A stretch of 64,000 bases of DNA from Mytilus californianus (Eukaryota > Mollusca > Bivalvia > Mytilida > Mytilidae): positions 124,001 through 188,000 of the forward strand of contig NW_026262735.1 of assembly GCF_021869535.1 (NCBI RefSeq), in the 5' to 3' direction. Position 1 is the stretch's first letter. Each line of letters starts with the position of its first letter. Positions 1-10,386 of the stretch are shown piece by piece. The notes under the pieces were generated by a model. That model saw only the letters and a program-made list of their open reading frames with translations. It was not told where the DNA came from and did no database searches. Position numbers and translations under genes: made by a program.

Positions 1-88
1 TTCTTATTGTATATATTGTTAATTTGTTCTCGTCCTGAATATGCATGAAATATTTGCCACTGGACGTTAAGCAACCAACAATCAATCA
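1..88 (+). mobile_element. 3' end of an AATC-tailed SINE-like copy, cut by window edge
   Basis: The sequence ends with the family's 3' block (tgaatatgcatgaaatattt, gccactggacgttaagcaac) and the tail caaccaacaatcaatc. The 5' part lies outside the window. See the copy at 56739-57156 for the full description of the family. Confidence 0.8.
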
Positions 89-670
89 TATTGGGGCTTG
101 TGAAAGTGTTATTAATTTTTTGACAAAGCATGCTTTTAATTCAAATAATCAAAATATCAAACAAACATGTATAGCTCATATTTGATTCACTAAATATAGT
201 ATGAGTATTACCCTATAAAATAAAAAGCCTGTACTCAACCAATGCTTTTGTCATTTTACAATAGGCACTGTTGATGTCCGAATGTCTTTACTTGTCTTAG
301 TGAATCCTTATTTTAAATCAAGAACTTATAGTAGCCACGCATACATGTATTATTTAATTTGGTCTTTTTCTGTTTTAAATTTAAATTTCATGAATGTGAC
401 CCCGAAACAGCTTTTCTTAACTTTTAACATTTGTTTCAAACAAACAAGTCTACTTAAATATTACCTTGATTTTTTTCTACTGAAATCAAAAGTTTTAATC
501 GATAACATCAAATGTTCAATTTTAAGAGTAAAGATTTTTCAACTGTCATTAAAATGATATGGTCATATATTAACCAAGGCCCTATTTGCATGAGTCAAAG
601 CAGAAAAAGAGTAAACGAGATCATTTTTGAAGATCGAAGGTCAATATATTTTGAGGTATCAAGCTATGAA
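89..670. other. no recognisable gene, AT-rich
   Basis: I see no family, exon pair or repeat here. The short reading frame around 282-557 is low-complexity and has no supporting motif. Confidence 0.5.
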
Positions 671-830
671 AGCCTCTGAATCAAATTTTTTTAGACATGA
701 CGGCATGCACCTTAGGCACCTGTCACAAGTTGGTATTGGTATCTCCTTAAATAACATTCAGGCTGCTATTGAAACATTCGTACTCGGTGCAGCTACAGTA
801 TATGATTTCTGTGGTCTATGGAAAAAGTAA
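671..830 (+). pseudogene. C-terminal scrap of an SGNH-hydrolase-like protein
   Basis: The plus-strand frame reads FFRHDGMHLRHLSQVGIGIS and continues SLNNIQAAIETFVLG before stopping at 830. The DGMHL stretch fits the last conserved block (D-x-x-H) of SGNH/GDSL hydrolase-like domains, which in invertebrates often accompany retroelement or multicopy ORFs; the following NNIQAAIETF helix fits the C-terminus of such proteins. No upstream Ser/Gly/Asn blocks are visible, so this is a fragment at most. The family assignment is from memory of the pattern. A chance match in a short frame is possible. Confidence 0.35.
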
Positions 831-1077
831 CGAGGTTTTTACCTTTGTTTTTGGTTTCACCAGGATACCATAGGTGTTTTTATCTGCCTGGTATATTTTA
901 TATACATGATCGGGTTTTATATCAAATTCCTTGTAAGAGGAAATTTGAACAATGCTGCTGTCATTAACATGTAGGCCATTACAGTATAAAGAGACAAGAA
1001 ACAAGAACCTCTAAACTAGTAGACGTGGTAGATGATGAGAATGTAGAAGCTGTTTAGCTGAAATTGAAAAAACAGGA

Positions 1078-1386
1078 GTCGCGGAAATTTGGACTGCCAC
1101 TGGAAAATGAAGGTATATTGGAGAGGGACAGAAATTTTGCCTCGCAACAGGTCACCTACGGACCCCTCACAGAGTTGTTACAAGGGTTCTTAACGTGCAA
1201 AGAGCATAGTACTGTCTATACACGAAACATCGGATTTTACGTCCCCATTCTGACCGGACGTGTCTGCAATATTGATACATCCCGCACAGCCAAACGGACG
1301 CCCCTCTTTGGCAAGCATTTTACTGCCGGTCGGGAGAAGACCCAAGTGACCATATTTCGTTTTCCCAGCCACCATTGGGGCCAAAA
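1078..1386 (-). mobile_element. diverged AATC-tailed SINE-like copy, 3' truncated
   Basis: Reverse-complement match to the family, from the head (ccccaatggtggctggg on the minus strand at about 1386) through the central blocks (cctcacagagttgttacaag, accggacgtgtctgcaa) to the end of the tccatttccagtggcagtcc-like block. The terminal 3' block and the AATC tail are missing. It is more diverged than the 25-57 kb copies, so it is an old insertion. It sits directly next to the open frame at 1391-1684. Confidence 0.8.
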
Positions 1387-1390
1387 TTGA

Positions 1391-1684
1391 TGTTACTTGA
1401 AAGGAATCAAGGTATTCATTCACCTGAGATCTATTTAAACCATCTGGCAAACTAGCCTGTCGTATTTTCACAGCAGCATCACTTGATGTTACTTTCCCCA
1501 TGTTCTGAGAGGAAACTAAGTCAGAGGAAAATCTAACTGCTTTCTTATCCTTCTTTGAAGCCAATCCTTTTGACAAAATAGTGAGATGTATGGACTGAAT
1601 TCCAAAAGATATTTCCTCATGTTGTTCTGACATCTGTAGATACTTCATTACATAATTGAATATTACGGATCTTAATCTCATCAT
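1391..1684 (-). CDS. unidentified coding-like frame abutting a SINE
   Basis: A minus-strand frame of about 98 codons begins at the ATG at 1684. It contains charged, non-repetitive blocks such as SEQHEEISFGIQSIHLTIL, KGLASKKDKKAVRFSSDL and PDGLNRSQVNEYLDSFQ, and then runs into the old SINE at 1386. I do not recognise the family. The composition looks like real protein rather than translated repeat, so it may be a terminal exon or a gene fragment whose 3' part was displaced by the SINE. Splice borders are not evident and no neighbouring exon was found. Confidence 0.25.
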
Positions 1685-1689
1685 TATAG

Positions 1690-2510
1690 TTATCTATAAT
1701 TTCTATGTCATTTTTGTCACTTGTGAAGAGTTGTCTCATGGGTAATCATACCACATCTTCTAATTTTTATATCATAATAAGGAGCCGAATATATCAGAAA
1801 CTCTTTGAATATGTTGAAACATAATCACTAAAAATGACACAACCCCTTCTCAGTCTGGTTTTTAAGGTGTAAGTGGCTGGTTTCCAGACCGTTTGAGACA
1901 GGACATTATATGGAACAGAACAGTGAATAAAAGAGGAGGACAATGACACAACATAAAAATGGATATGATGAACGACTTCCTGAACAGATAATTTATAGGT
2001 CTATTAAAATATATATCAAGCATCACTTAAGTGAAATCTAACGACACATTGAAGCAGAAAAGACATTTATAATTACTATAATCCGTGTGATTTCCATCCC
2101 TTTAATTTAGATCATTGATAGACTGGGGGAATTAAATAGTCTAAAACACCTGTCAAGTCACTAGAATATATTAATTGACACCATTACTAAATTGTATCCT
2201 AAGCTGTCATTCTATGTATGTTACATACCCATACAAAAAAAATTAGAAACATTTACACATTTTAAACAAATGTTTTATGTCTCTAAATTAGCCTCACATG
2301 ACAAGGTCACACTACGGCTATTGAAGACATATTTTCATATAACCGGTGTTATAGTCTAGTGGTTTAAAGTGCTGAACATGATGCTAAATAAAGTTGTACA
2401 ATTAGCGTATTCATATTAATCTGAAGTCTTTCATGAAACCATTTTTCCCGTAAATCAAGTTAAAATTCAAAAGTAAGTTTGGCATCTGTATACATTTGGG
2501 TATATTTTTT
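1690..2510. other. dispersed-repeat tail and unassigned sequence
   Basis: Positions 1690-1770 carry the bivalve repeat tail 'gttgtctcatgggtaatcat' then 'accacatcttct', also seen at about 16180-16245 and 46640-46690. I see nothing else to support in this stretch. Confidence 0.5.
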
Positions 2511-2516
2511 TTGCAG

Positions 2517-2803
2517 ATTGGATAGATTCGTCTGCCAGCTCTTTAACAGCAAATGTTCTGAAGAGGCGTTCGATCTTAGCTGGAGGTATATGCCAGAACA
2601 TAAATAAGATCTACCAGTATCGTGTCTCCTCCCGTTCGACAGATTACCACTCCACTGGAATTCACAACACGGCCGACATAGATTACTTCGTGAATTTGCT
2701 ACAAAAGGAGAAACTGGTAGAGTCAATGGGATGTCGTAGTTTCAGCTCACATCCAGACGACATCATACATCACTGTTTTATAAAGTCACCATCAGTTTTT
2801 TAA
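2517..2803 (+). CDS. candidate 3'-terminal exon, unidentified
   Basis: A strong pyrimidine tract ending in ttttttttgcag (to 2516) is followed by a frame open for 94 codons from 2519 to the TAA at 2801-2803. It has no internal ATG until near the end, as expected for an internal start at a splice acceptor. Blocks include KRRSILAGGICQNINKIYQ, STGIHNTADIDYFVNLLQ and KEKLVESMGCRSFSSHPDD. The +1 frame over the first 80 nt also reads like protein (LDRFVCQLFNSKCSEEAFDL), so a frameshift near 2600 is possible. I do not recognise the family with confidence; it resembles multicopy transposon-linked proteins of invertebrates. Confidence 0.35.
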
Positions 2804-2989
2804 TCACCAAAATAGTTCACATTGTATCATACTGGAAAAAATAAAAAAATCTTTTTGCTAATAGTTGAACACACTAATTGAAATCTGTGTTGACAACATT
2901 GAAGAGCTATAAGACATTCCCTGAATCAATCTGTTCGATAGTCATTTCATTAGCAACCTTACCTCATCTCATTTTATATTGTATTTTTT

Positions 2990-3185
2990 GCAATATGTCT
3001 AAAAAAAAAGTAAAATCACAAAAATACTGAACTCCGAGTAAAAATTAAAAACGGAAAATTCGTAATCAAATGGTAAAATTAAATGATAAAAAACATCAAA
3101 CGAATGGACAACTGTCATATTCCTGACTTGGTACAGACATTTTCAAATGTAGAAAATGGTGGATTGAACCTGGTTTTATAGCGCT
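2990..3185 (-). repeat. dispersed bivalve repeat (caggttcaatccaccatttt type), minus
   Basis: Contains gtaaaatcacaaaaatactg, aacgaatggacaactgtcat and tggtggattgaacctggttt in the order known from a very common bivalve dispersed repeat. Shorter pieces of the same repeat occur in the opposite orientation at 4742-4805 and 46845-46868. Confidence 0.6.
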
Positions 3186-3719
3186 GAACCTCTCACTTGT
3201 TTGACAGTCGCACCAAATTCCATTGTTTATAACGATGTATTAAGTAAATATATTGTAAGTTATTGGTTGATGCAAATTGGGTAACACGTTAAACGTTTTA
3301 ACTGTGTTTTTTTCATGCAATAGAAATTTCACATTTTAAATTGTGTGATTGTAAATAATCGAACAAAGTATCAAGTTTGTGACTACAAGATAATATACCG
3401 TCACCAAAAATCTGAACCGGCAAATAAGAGGGACGTACAAACGGATTAACAGAGCAGAAAATGAAATGCCCCTCTACTATCATGTATTGTAATATTGATA
3501 CTAATATCAAATCATGGCTAACAATTAAACGAAAACGGGAAGATTCCTTAGCTCACAAGAACTAAAAAATTGAACGCAAGAAAGTTATAATAGAAGAACA
3601 GCAACTGCCTGCAGATCTGTGGTGAATTGGACTGTACTATGCATGTCCTTCACAAGACCGTGTTCCATGTTTTATGGGGTGACATCTGCTAATGCTCGCA
3701 ATGGCAATTCTAGTATGAT

Positions 3720-4640
3720 ATTTGCAGAGGCGAATTTAAAGTGGGCCCAGATAATAACCAAAAACTGCAAAATTTCCTTTAAATTACCAGTCTAGTGCCG
3801 GATCCCAACAATGGTCTGATATATTCATCTGAAAATTCCATGGCTGATAGAACTTGATCTAATGAACAATTTTACTTCACATCAGATTTACTCTTTAAGA
3901 TATAAGTCAAACACTGCATTTTACCCCTATGTTCTATTTTTAGCCATGGCGGCTATGTTTTTTGACGATACACAAACTTTATTCTAGATACCCTAAGGAT
4001 CATTCATCTTAAATTTGGTTGGAATTGGTTCAGTAGTTTCAGAGAAGATTTTTGAAAGTTAAAAAACATGATAAACAAATTATGTAAAATTGTCCTTAAA
4101 GTGCAATAACTCCTTAAGGGGTCAATTGACAATTTTGGTCATTAAAACTATTTGTAGATCTTACTTTGTTGAACATTTTTACTGTTTATACAGTTTATTT
4201 ATCATTAAAAATATTCAAGATAATAACCAACAACTGCACAATGACATGTCCTTAAAATTACGAATTTAGTGGCAGCAACCCAACAATGGTTTATTAGATT
4301 CATCTAAAAATATCATGGCTGATAGAACTTCACCTAATGAACACTTTTACCCCTTGTCCGATTTGCTCTAAATGCTTTGATTTTTGAGATATAAGCCAAA
4401 AACTGCATTTTACCCCTATGTTCTATTTTCAGCCATGGCCGCCATGTTTTTAGACGAAACAAAAAATAAAAACAAATTTTATTCTATATACCCTAAGGAT
4501 CATTCAGCTTAAATTTGGTAGGAATTGGTTCAGTAGTTTGAGAGGAGAAGATGTTTGAAATAGTTTACACCAGACGGACGACGACGGACGCCAAGTGATG
4601 GCAAAAGCTCACAGTTCCTTCGGAACGGTGAGCTAAAAAG
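3720..4640 (-). repeat. two-unit dispersed repeat ending in a ggtgagct / gacggacg terminus
   Basis: Two diverged tandem units with a spacing of about 470 bp: 'agataataaccaa' occurs at about 3750 and 4218, followed in both by a 'catggctgatagaactt' block and a 'ttttacccctatgttctatt' block. The right end (gacgacgacggacgccaagt, cacagttccttcggaacggt) is the reverse complement of the start of the repeat at 46865-47175. No reading frame of note. Confidence 0.6.
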
Positions 4641-4741
4641 TCCTGTAGCTGAGAGTAAGATAAGTCTATGGAACTGAATGATTGTTATGATTAAATGTAT
4701 GTATTCTAAGACAATGTCAGCACTGAAAATTAACAATTGTT

Positions 4742-5108
4742 TTACACAAAACCAGGTTCAACCCACCATTTTTTTCTTAAAATGTCCTGTACCAAGTCGG
4801 GAAAATGGCTATTGTTTTCTTATAGTTCGTTTCTGTGTGTGTTGCATTTAAGTGTTTTTGTTGCGTCGTTGTTCTCCTGTTATATTTGATATGTTTCCCT
4901 CAGTTTTAGTTTGTAACCCGGATTTGTTTTTTTTTCTCAATCGATTTATGATGTTTTTGGTGGGGTTCGTGTTGCTTAGTTTTCTATGTTGTGTCATCTG
5001 TACTATTATTTGTCTGTTTGTCTTTTTATTTTTGGCCATGACATTGTCAGTTTGTTTTCGATCTATGAGTTTGACTGTCCCTCTGATATCTTTGGTCCCT
5101 CTCGTAAA
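4742..5108. repeat. dispersed repeat fragments
   Basis: 4742-4805 is a short plus-oriented piece of the repeat also at 2990-3185. 4830-5108 is a T-rich dispersed repeat ending in a 'tgagtttgactgtccctctg' block. Frames open on both strands here are translated repeat. Confidence 0.5.
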
Positions 5109-7551
5109 TATTAGTAAAATTTCTAAATATGCATTAAAGTATGTCAATAAAGGTTTTGATTTTGTAAATATTGCCGGTATGTTTAACGACCATTCTGTTA
5201 AAGAACAAATTCCTGGATATTTTGATAACACTGAACTCCATCTTATTTGATATATTTACAAGAAATCTACACGGGAATTTGTGTTTAATTATAGCCAAGT
5301 CTGTAAAGATGTAAATATCAGTGAAAATACATCTACGTCATGTAATTGTAGTAATTCCGAATACACTTATGGTCCAATTTCCCATGTTATAAAAGGAGAC
5401 CTTAACATCGTTCGCGACCGAGAGTTAAAATCATTCCTCAGTAAAGGACCTTAATATCGTCCCCCGTCAATTATTAATTGGAATGAGTGTCGTTATATCA
5501 TTCACGACTCACTTCGTGCTTACTGTTTGAAATTGATAAAACGGGAAAAAGCATACAAAAAATCTTTTGAACTCTACTTTTAATTCAGTAATGAAGATAG
5601 TTGATATACGTATACAACATTTTAAAGAAAATTTATCCGTCAATTATTAATTGGAATGAGTGTCGTTATATCATCCACGACTCACTTCGTGCTTACTGTT
5701 TGAAATTGATAAAACGGGAAAAAGCTTACAAAAAATCTTTTGAACTCTATTTTTAATTCAGTAATGAAGATAGTTGATATACGTATACAACATTTTAAAG
5801 AACATTTTACCCGTCAATTATTAATTGGAATGAGTGTCGTTATATCATCCACGACTCACTTCGTGCTTACTGTTTGAAATTGATAAAACGGGAAAAAGCT
5901 TACAAAAAATCTTTTGAACTCTATTTTTAATTCAGTAATGAAGATAGTTGATATACGTATACAACATTTTAAAGAACATTTTACCCGTCAATTATTAATT
6001 GGAATGAGTGTCGTTATATCATCCACGACTCACTTCGTGCTTACTGTTTGAAATTGATAAAACGGGAAAAAGCTTACAAAAAATCTTTTGAACTCTATTT
6101 TTAATTCAGTAATGAAGATAGTTGATATACGTATACAACATTTTAAAGAACATTTTACTCTTAACAACAACCATAAAAATCCTCTATTTCTCGTATCAAA
6201 CATAAAATAAAAGAACTAGCCAAGGAATATGTTTTTGTCCCGGCTGATAAAGCTGCTAATAATATCATTATAGTTTGACGTAAATTTTACATTGAGGTTC
6301 CGCAAAAGGAAATCACGAATTCACCAACATTCCAACTGACTTCATTTTCAGAAAACGATATCTGTAACAAACTATTATCTACTTCTTTACAAGCAGAACC
6401 AAATACAATGAAAGTCCCAACTATGTACTGGCTTCCTAAGCTACACAAATCACCTTACAAATATAGATTTATTTCGTCTTCAAGTCATTGTTCCAACACT
6501 AAATGCTATTCTACTTACTAGTACACTTGGTACAATCAAAAACCTGATAATAAATTGTTCAAATAAGGCCTTTGAAAATAGTGGAATTAATTACTTTTGG
6601 AGTGTCAAAAACTCGTTGGAAGTTCTTGATCAATTGTATGCATATATTGGTCTGTTCAAAGTTTTGATTTTTCTACCCTATATACCACTTTGCCTCATAT
6701 TCCCATTAAGAAAAAATTCACACACCTAATTAAATGGGCATTTAAAAAGTCGGAATGCGAATACATATGTTCAAACTCTTTTAGGTCAATTTTTAGAAGC
6801 AACAAACAAAAGAACTATGTCAATTGGACATGATTTGATACTATATTTGTGCCCTTGAATTTTTACTTGATAACATTTGTGTTCGCTTTGGAGATTCCGT
6901 ATATCGTCAAGTTATCGGAATTCCAATGGGGACTAACTGTGCACCACTTATTTTTGTATTGTTATGAGTCTCAATAATGACGATTTCAGTATGTATACTG
7001 AAGAAATGTATCCTGTTGAACTTACTTTAAATAAAGCTAATACTAACAATGATCACTGTCCTTTCCTCGATCTTGATATCTATATCATTAACGGGAAGCT
7101 TAATACAAAAATTTATGATAAAAGAGATGATTTTTCATTTTCTATCGTTAAGTATCCATTTTTAGATGGTGACGTTCCCTTGTCACCATCTTATGGTGTT
7201 TATATATCTCAACTTGTACGATTCGCTCGTGAATGTAACAAAGTATTGGATTTTAGAGATAGAAATTTATGTATTACTGAAAAATTATTACACCAGGGTT
7301 TTCGATATCATAAACTAGTCAAAACATTTACTAAATTTTATCATCGGTATAAGGACATCATTCGTAAATATAACTCAACATGCAGACATCTTATACTTTC
7401 GGGTATTTCACATCCAATCTTTTATGGTAATATTCTTTACAAAGCACAAAAATGTCAGTATTCACCTCAAAGGCTAACAAAACCATTAAACGTACTTATT
7501 CAGAGGGGATATATTTACGATACTGTTGTCAGGTCATTACGGATTGCATAA
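5109..7551 (+). pseudogene. degenerate reverse transcriptase (Penelope-like or other non-LTR type)
   Basis: An RT-encoding element, broken by many frameshifts and stops. Recognisable in order: CNCSNSEYTYGPISHVIKGD (about 5340-5400), a segment amplified as four 174-bp repeats (5466-6158), KEYVFVPADKAANNIII (about 6226-6275), YWLPKLHKSPYKYRFISSSS (about 6427-6486), VIGIPMGTNCAP (about 6912-6950), and an open C-terminal frame of 195 codons at 6964-7551 with NDHCPFLDLDIYI, KIYDKRDDFSFSIVKYPF and SYGVYISQLVRFAREC. After LFLYCYES (about 6957-6975) the sequence jumps straight to LNNDDFSMYT, so the segment that should carry the catalytic YxDD box is deleted and the frame shifts there. It therefore cannot encode an active RT. 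The ATG at 6964 is a by-product of the deletion. Class (Penelope-like or other) is uncertain. Confidence 0.7.
5466..6158 (+). repeat. four 174-bp tandem units inside the RT pseudogene
   Basis: The block beginning gtcaattattaattggaatg recurs at 5466, 5639, 5813 and 5987, a spacing of 173, 174 and 174 bp. Units 2-4 are almost identical. 174 bp is 58 codons, so the amplification preserves frame, but each unit has a stop within the FELYF region. Each encodes IINWNECRYIIHDSLRAYCL and KLIKREKAYKKSFELYF, the RT element's own protein. Confidence 0.9.
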
Positions 7552-8240
7552 TCTGGGATTTATATTGATTCACTTATAGGGTCTTTGCATCGGAATTAAA
7601 CACCATTTATTCTAAAACCAGTTGTTGGCATGATACGGGTTATGTTCTTCTCATATATTTTATGATGGTAAAATACTAAACCCGTAACAGGAGGGATTGT
7701 GCCTGATATTCATATGATGAAGACATAATCTTTCAATCAGTGTAATTGAGGTCTGGAGCTGGCATGTCAGTAACTGCTAGTGGTCTGTTGTTATTTATGT
7801 ATTATTGTCATTTTGTTTATTTTCTTTTGTTTCCTATTCTGACATCGGACTCGGACTTCTCTTAAACTGAGTTTTACTGTGCGTACTGTTGTGCGTTTGT
7901 TTTTTCTACATTGGCTAGATGTATAGGGGGAGGGTTGAGATCTCAAAAAACATGTTTAATCCCGCCGCATTGTTGCGCCTGTCCCAAGTCAGGAGCCTCT
8001 GGCCTTTGTTAGTATTGTATCATTTTTAATTTTAGTTTCTTGTGTATAATTTGGAGTTTAGTATGACGTCCATTATCACTGAACTAGTATAATATTTGTT
8101 TAGGGGCCAGGTGAAGGACGCCTCCGGGTGCGGGAGTTTCTCGCTGCATTGAAGATCCATTGGTGGCCTTCGGTTGTTGTCTGCTCTATGGTCTGGTTGT
8201 TTTCTCTCTGACACATTCCCCATTTCCATTCTCAATTATA
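7552..8240 (+). repeat. 3' untranslated tail of the RT element
   Basis: Follows the RT frame directly. Includes a 'ctggcatgtcagtaactgct' block, 'acattggctagatgtatagg', 'cccaagtcaggagcctctgg', 'gacgcctccgggtgcgggag' and the end 'ctgacacattccccatttcc'. The same tail occurs without RT sequence, reverse-complemented, at 34785-35112 and 39953-40345, as expected of 5'-truncated retrocopies. Confidence 0.75.
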
Positions 8241-8765
8241 TTAAAATACAATTCTGTGCTCCCGTAAATATGTGTACGAAAAAAGCATGCAATATCCGAC
8301 AGTAATGACCTGTAAATGAAAGAAAATTAAATTCGTTAGCACACTCTTTATACACAGGTGTGGTCTTGAAGACGTTTCCTCTGCAAAGAAATTAAAAAAA
8401 ATTCTATTTGTCTATATCAGCTGGGCGACGTCACAATCACGCCATCCAGTGCGGCGCGTGCTACCTAAAATAAAATAGGGGTTTCCCCTTTTCGAAAAGA
8501 ATAAAATGTGCACGTAGGTTTAAAACAAAAGATCCATGCAGGTCAGGTCCGACTTCCTTTAAATACAAAATTTAATACAACGCACACACAATAACAACAT
8601 TAAGTAAATAAGACACAACTTCAGGGAAGCCCAATAAAAAAGAAAACATTTATAAAGGAAGATGCAAGGATATCTTTTGTAGGTGTGTTTAAATCCTTGC
8701 ATGTTCCCATAAATATAATAATTTGAATATACATAAACATGTTGCTCGGACCCGTTTTCGAGTGT
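8241..8765. other. no recognisable gene
   Basis: No repeat family or exon recognised. The GC-richer patch at 8425-8470 has no coding frame. Confidence 0.4.
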
Positions 8766-9372
8766 TCCTAAAGCCTAGGTCGCAAGTGTTTAAACACGGG
8801 AACTAGGCTCTCCATTCCTTTTTCACGTATTCCTAGAGACTAGGTCTCAAGCGTTAACACGGCCACTAGGCTCTCAATTCCTTTTTCGCGTATTCCTAGA
8901 GGCTAGGTCTCAAGTGTTTAAACATGACCACTAGGTTCTTCATTCATTTTTCGCGTATTCCTAGAGGCTAGGTATCGGGTGCTTAAACACGGCCACTAGG
9001 CTCTCCATTCCTTTTTCGCGTGTTCTTAGAGGCTAGGTCTCAAGTGTTTGAACACGGCCACTAGGCTCTCCATTCCCTTTTCGCGTATTCCTAGAGGCTA
9101 GGTCTCAAGTGTTTAAACACGGCAAGCAGGCTCTCCATACCCTTTTTCACGTGTTCCTAGAGGCTAGGTCTCAAGTGTTTAAACACGGCCACTAGGCTCT
9201 CCATACCTTTTTCGCGTGTTCCTAGAGACTAGATCTCAAGTGTTTAAACACGGCCACTAGGCTCTCCATACCTTTTTCGCGTGTTCCTAGAGACTAGGTC
9301 TCAAGTGTTTAAACACGGCCACTATGCTCTCAATTCCTTTTTTTGTGTTCCTAGTGGCTTGGTCCCATGTTT
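8766..9372 (+). repeat. 65-bp minisatellite, about 9.3 copies
   Basis: The unit begins tcctagaggctaggtctcaa, continues gtgtttaaacacggccacta and ends ggctctccattcctttttcgcgtgt. Each unit is centred on the 12-bp palindrome gtgtttaaacac and contains CTAG-rich half-palindromes (gactaggtctc, cactaggctct). Units differ by a few substitutions; the last is degraded. No frame is conserved. Confidence 0.93.
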
Positions 9373-9475
9373 TTAATTAGTCAATCAATCAATCAATAAA
9401 AAATAAATCAATCATGTTTCGGAAAGGAAAGACCGTTAACAATTGTTTTAAAAACAATTGATTTATATTTATTAT

Positions 9476-10020
9476 TTTTTTCTTCTTCCGCCACTTTTTT
9501 CCTTTCGCAAGATGTCGCTTAATTTTTTGCATATGATATCGAAAAGTTATTGCGACTTTGAAACTGACCCTGTTTAACCAAACACTTTTTATTGTAAGAG
9601 TTATCTCCCCAAGCACTATTTTTCTTGTGTACGCATCTCCTTCGTAACCGAAGAAAATATTGTATAGAAACCATATATTTTTAGAATCAGCGTACAATAA
9701 GCTATCATTTAACACTGGAAATGACATTTTAAACACAATTTAGCTGTTTTCATATTTAAATACATGTTTTTTATGTGGAAAGACCTTCAATAGTTCTCTG
9801 AACAATTGGTTTTTAATAATATTATTATTTTTTTTCTCCCGCTACAATTTTTTGTCATGGTGCTTTTTTGTTTTGTTAGGTGTCGCTTAGATTTTTTGCA
9901 TATGATATCGAACAGTTATTACGATTTTGAAACTGACCCTGTTAAGCCGAACACTTTTTGTTATAAGATTTATCTCCCCAAACACGGTTTTTCTTGTGTG
10001 CAATTCTACTTCTCAACTGT
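9476..10020 (-). repeat. diverged direct duplicate with a shared minus-strand frame
   Basis: 9476-9650 and 9826-10005 align over about 180 bp (shared tgcatatgatatcgaa, ttgaaactgaccctgtt, atctccccaa). On the minus strand both are open over the same 40 codons: copy 1 reads YTRKIVLGEITLTIKSVWLN then RVSFKVAITFRYHMQKI, copy 2 reads HTRKTVFGEINLITKSVRLN then RVSFKIVITVRYHMQKI. Copy 1 continues upstream to an ATG at 9736. I do not recognise the protein. Confidence 0.5.
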
Positions 10021-10264
10021 TTAAGATTACAAACAAAATTATTTCACCAATTTGCTCGTTATATCCTCAGGATCTTAAAACTAATTTTGACCGAAGCGGT
10101 CCAGACACTACATATGGGAGTTGTTTCCCCTTTTGTATGTTTAATAAGAAAACTGTAGTTGTAACTTGTAAACCATTAGTGATAGAGACCTAGGGTCTTT
10201 CGAATTGAGTTCCTAGGTCCAAATAAAAGAAAATAAGGTCAAGGTCGTGTTCTAAAGTTTGATT

Positions 10265-10386
10265 ATGGCTGCAAACTTAATACATCCTGCACAGCCAAAC
10301 CGACGCCCCACTTTGGCAAGCGTTTTACTGCCGGTCGGGAGAAGACCAAGAGACCATATTTCGTTTTCCCAGTCACCCTTTGGGAG
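10265..10386 (-). mobile_element. SINE-like fragment (head region)
   Basis: Only the 5' third of the family is present (gcacagccaaaccgacgccc, ttactgccggtcgggagaag, cagtcaccctttggg). Diverged. Confidence 0.75.

Noticed and set aside
3119-4805. Inverted ggtggattgaacctggtttt / accaggttcaacccaccatt at 3.15 and 4.75 kb as terminal repeats of one 1.7-kb transposon
   Set aside because: Both are parts of an independent dispersed repeat that also occurs at 46.85 kb; no target duplication surrounds the pair.
4848-5250. Overlapping 127-132-codon frames on both strands
   Set aside because: The first two thirds are a T-rich dispersed repeat and the rest is the start of the RT pseudogene.
8766-9372. CRISPR-like array
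   Set aside because: The 65-bp units are contiguous with no unique spacers, in a eukaryotic context; it is a minisatellite.
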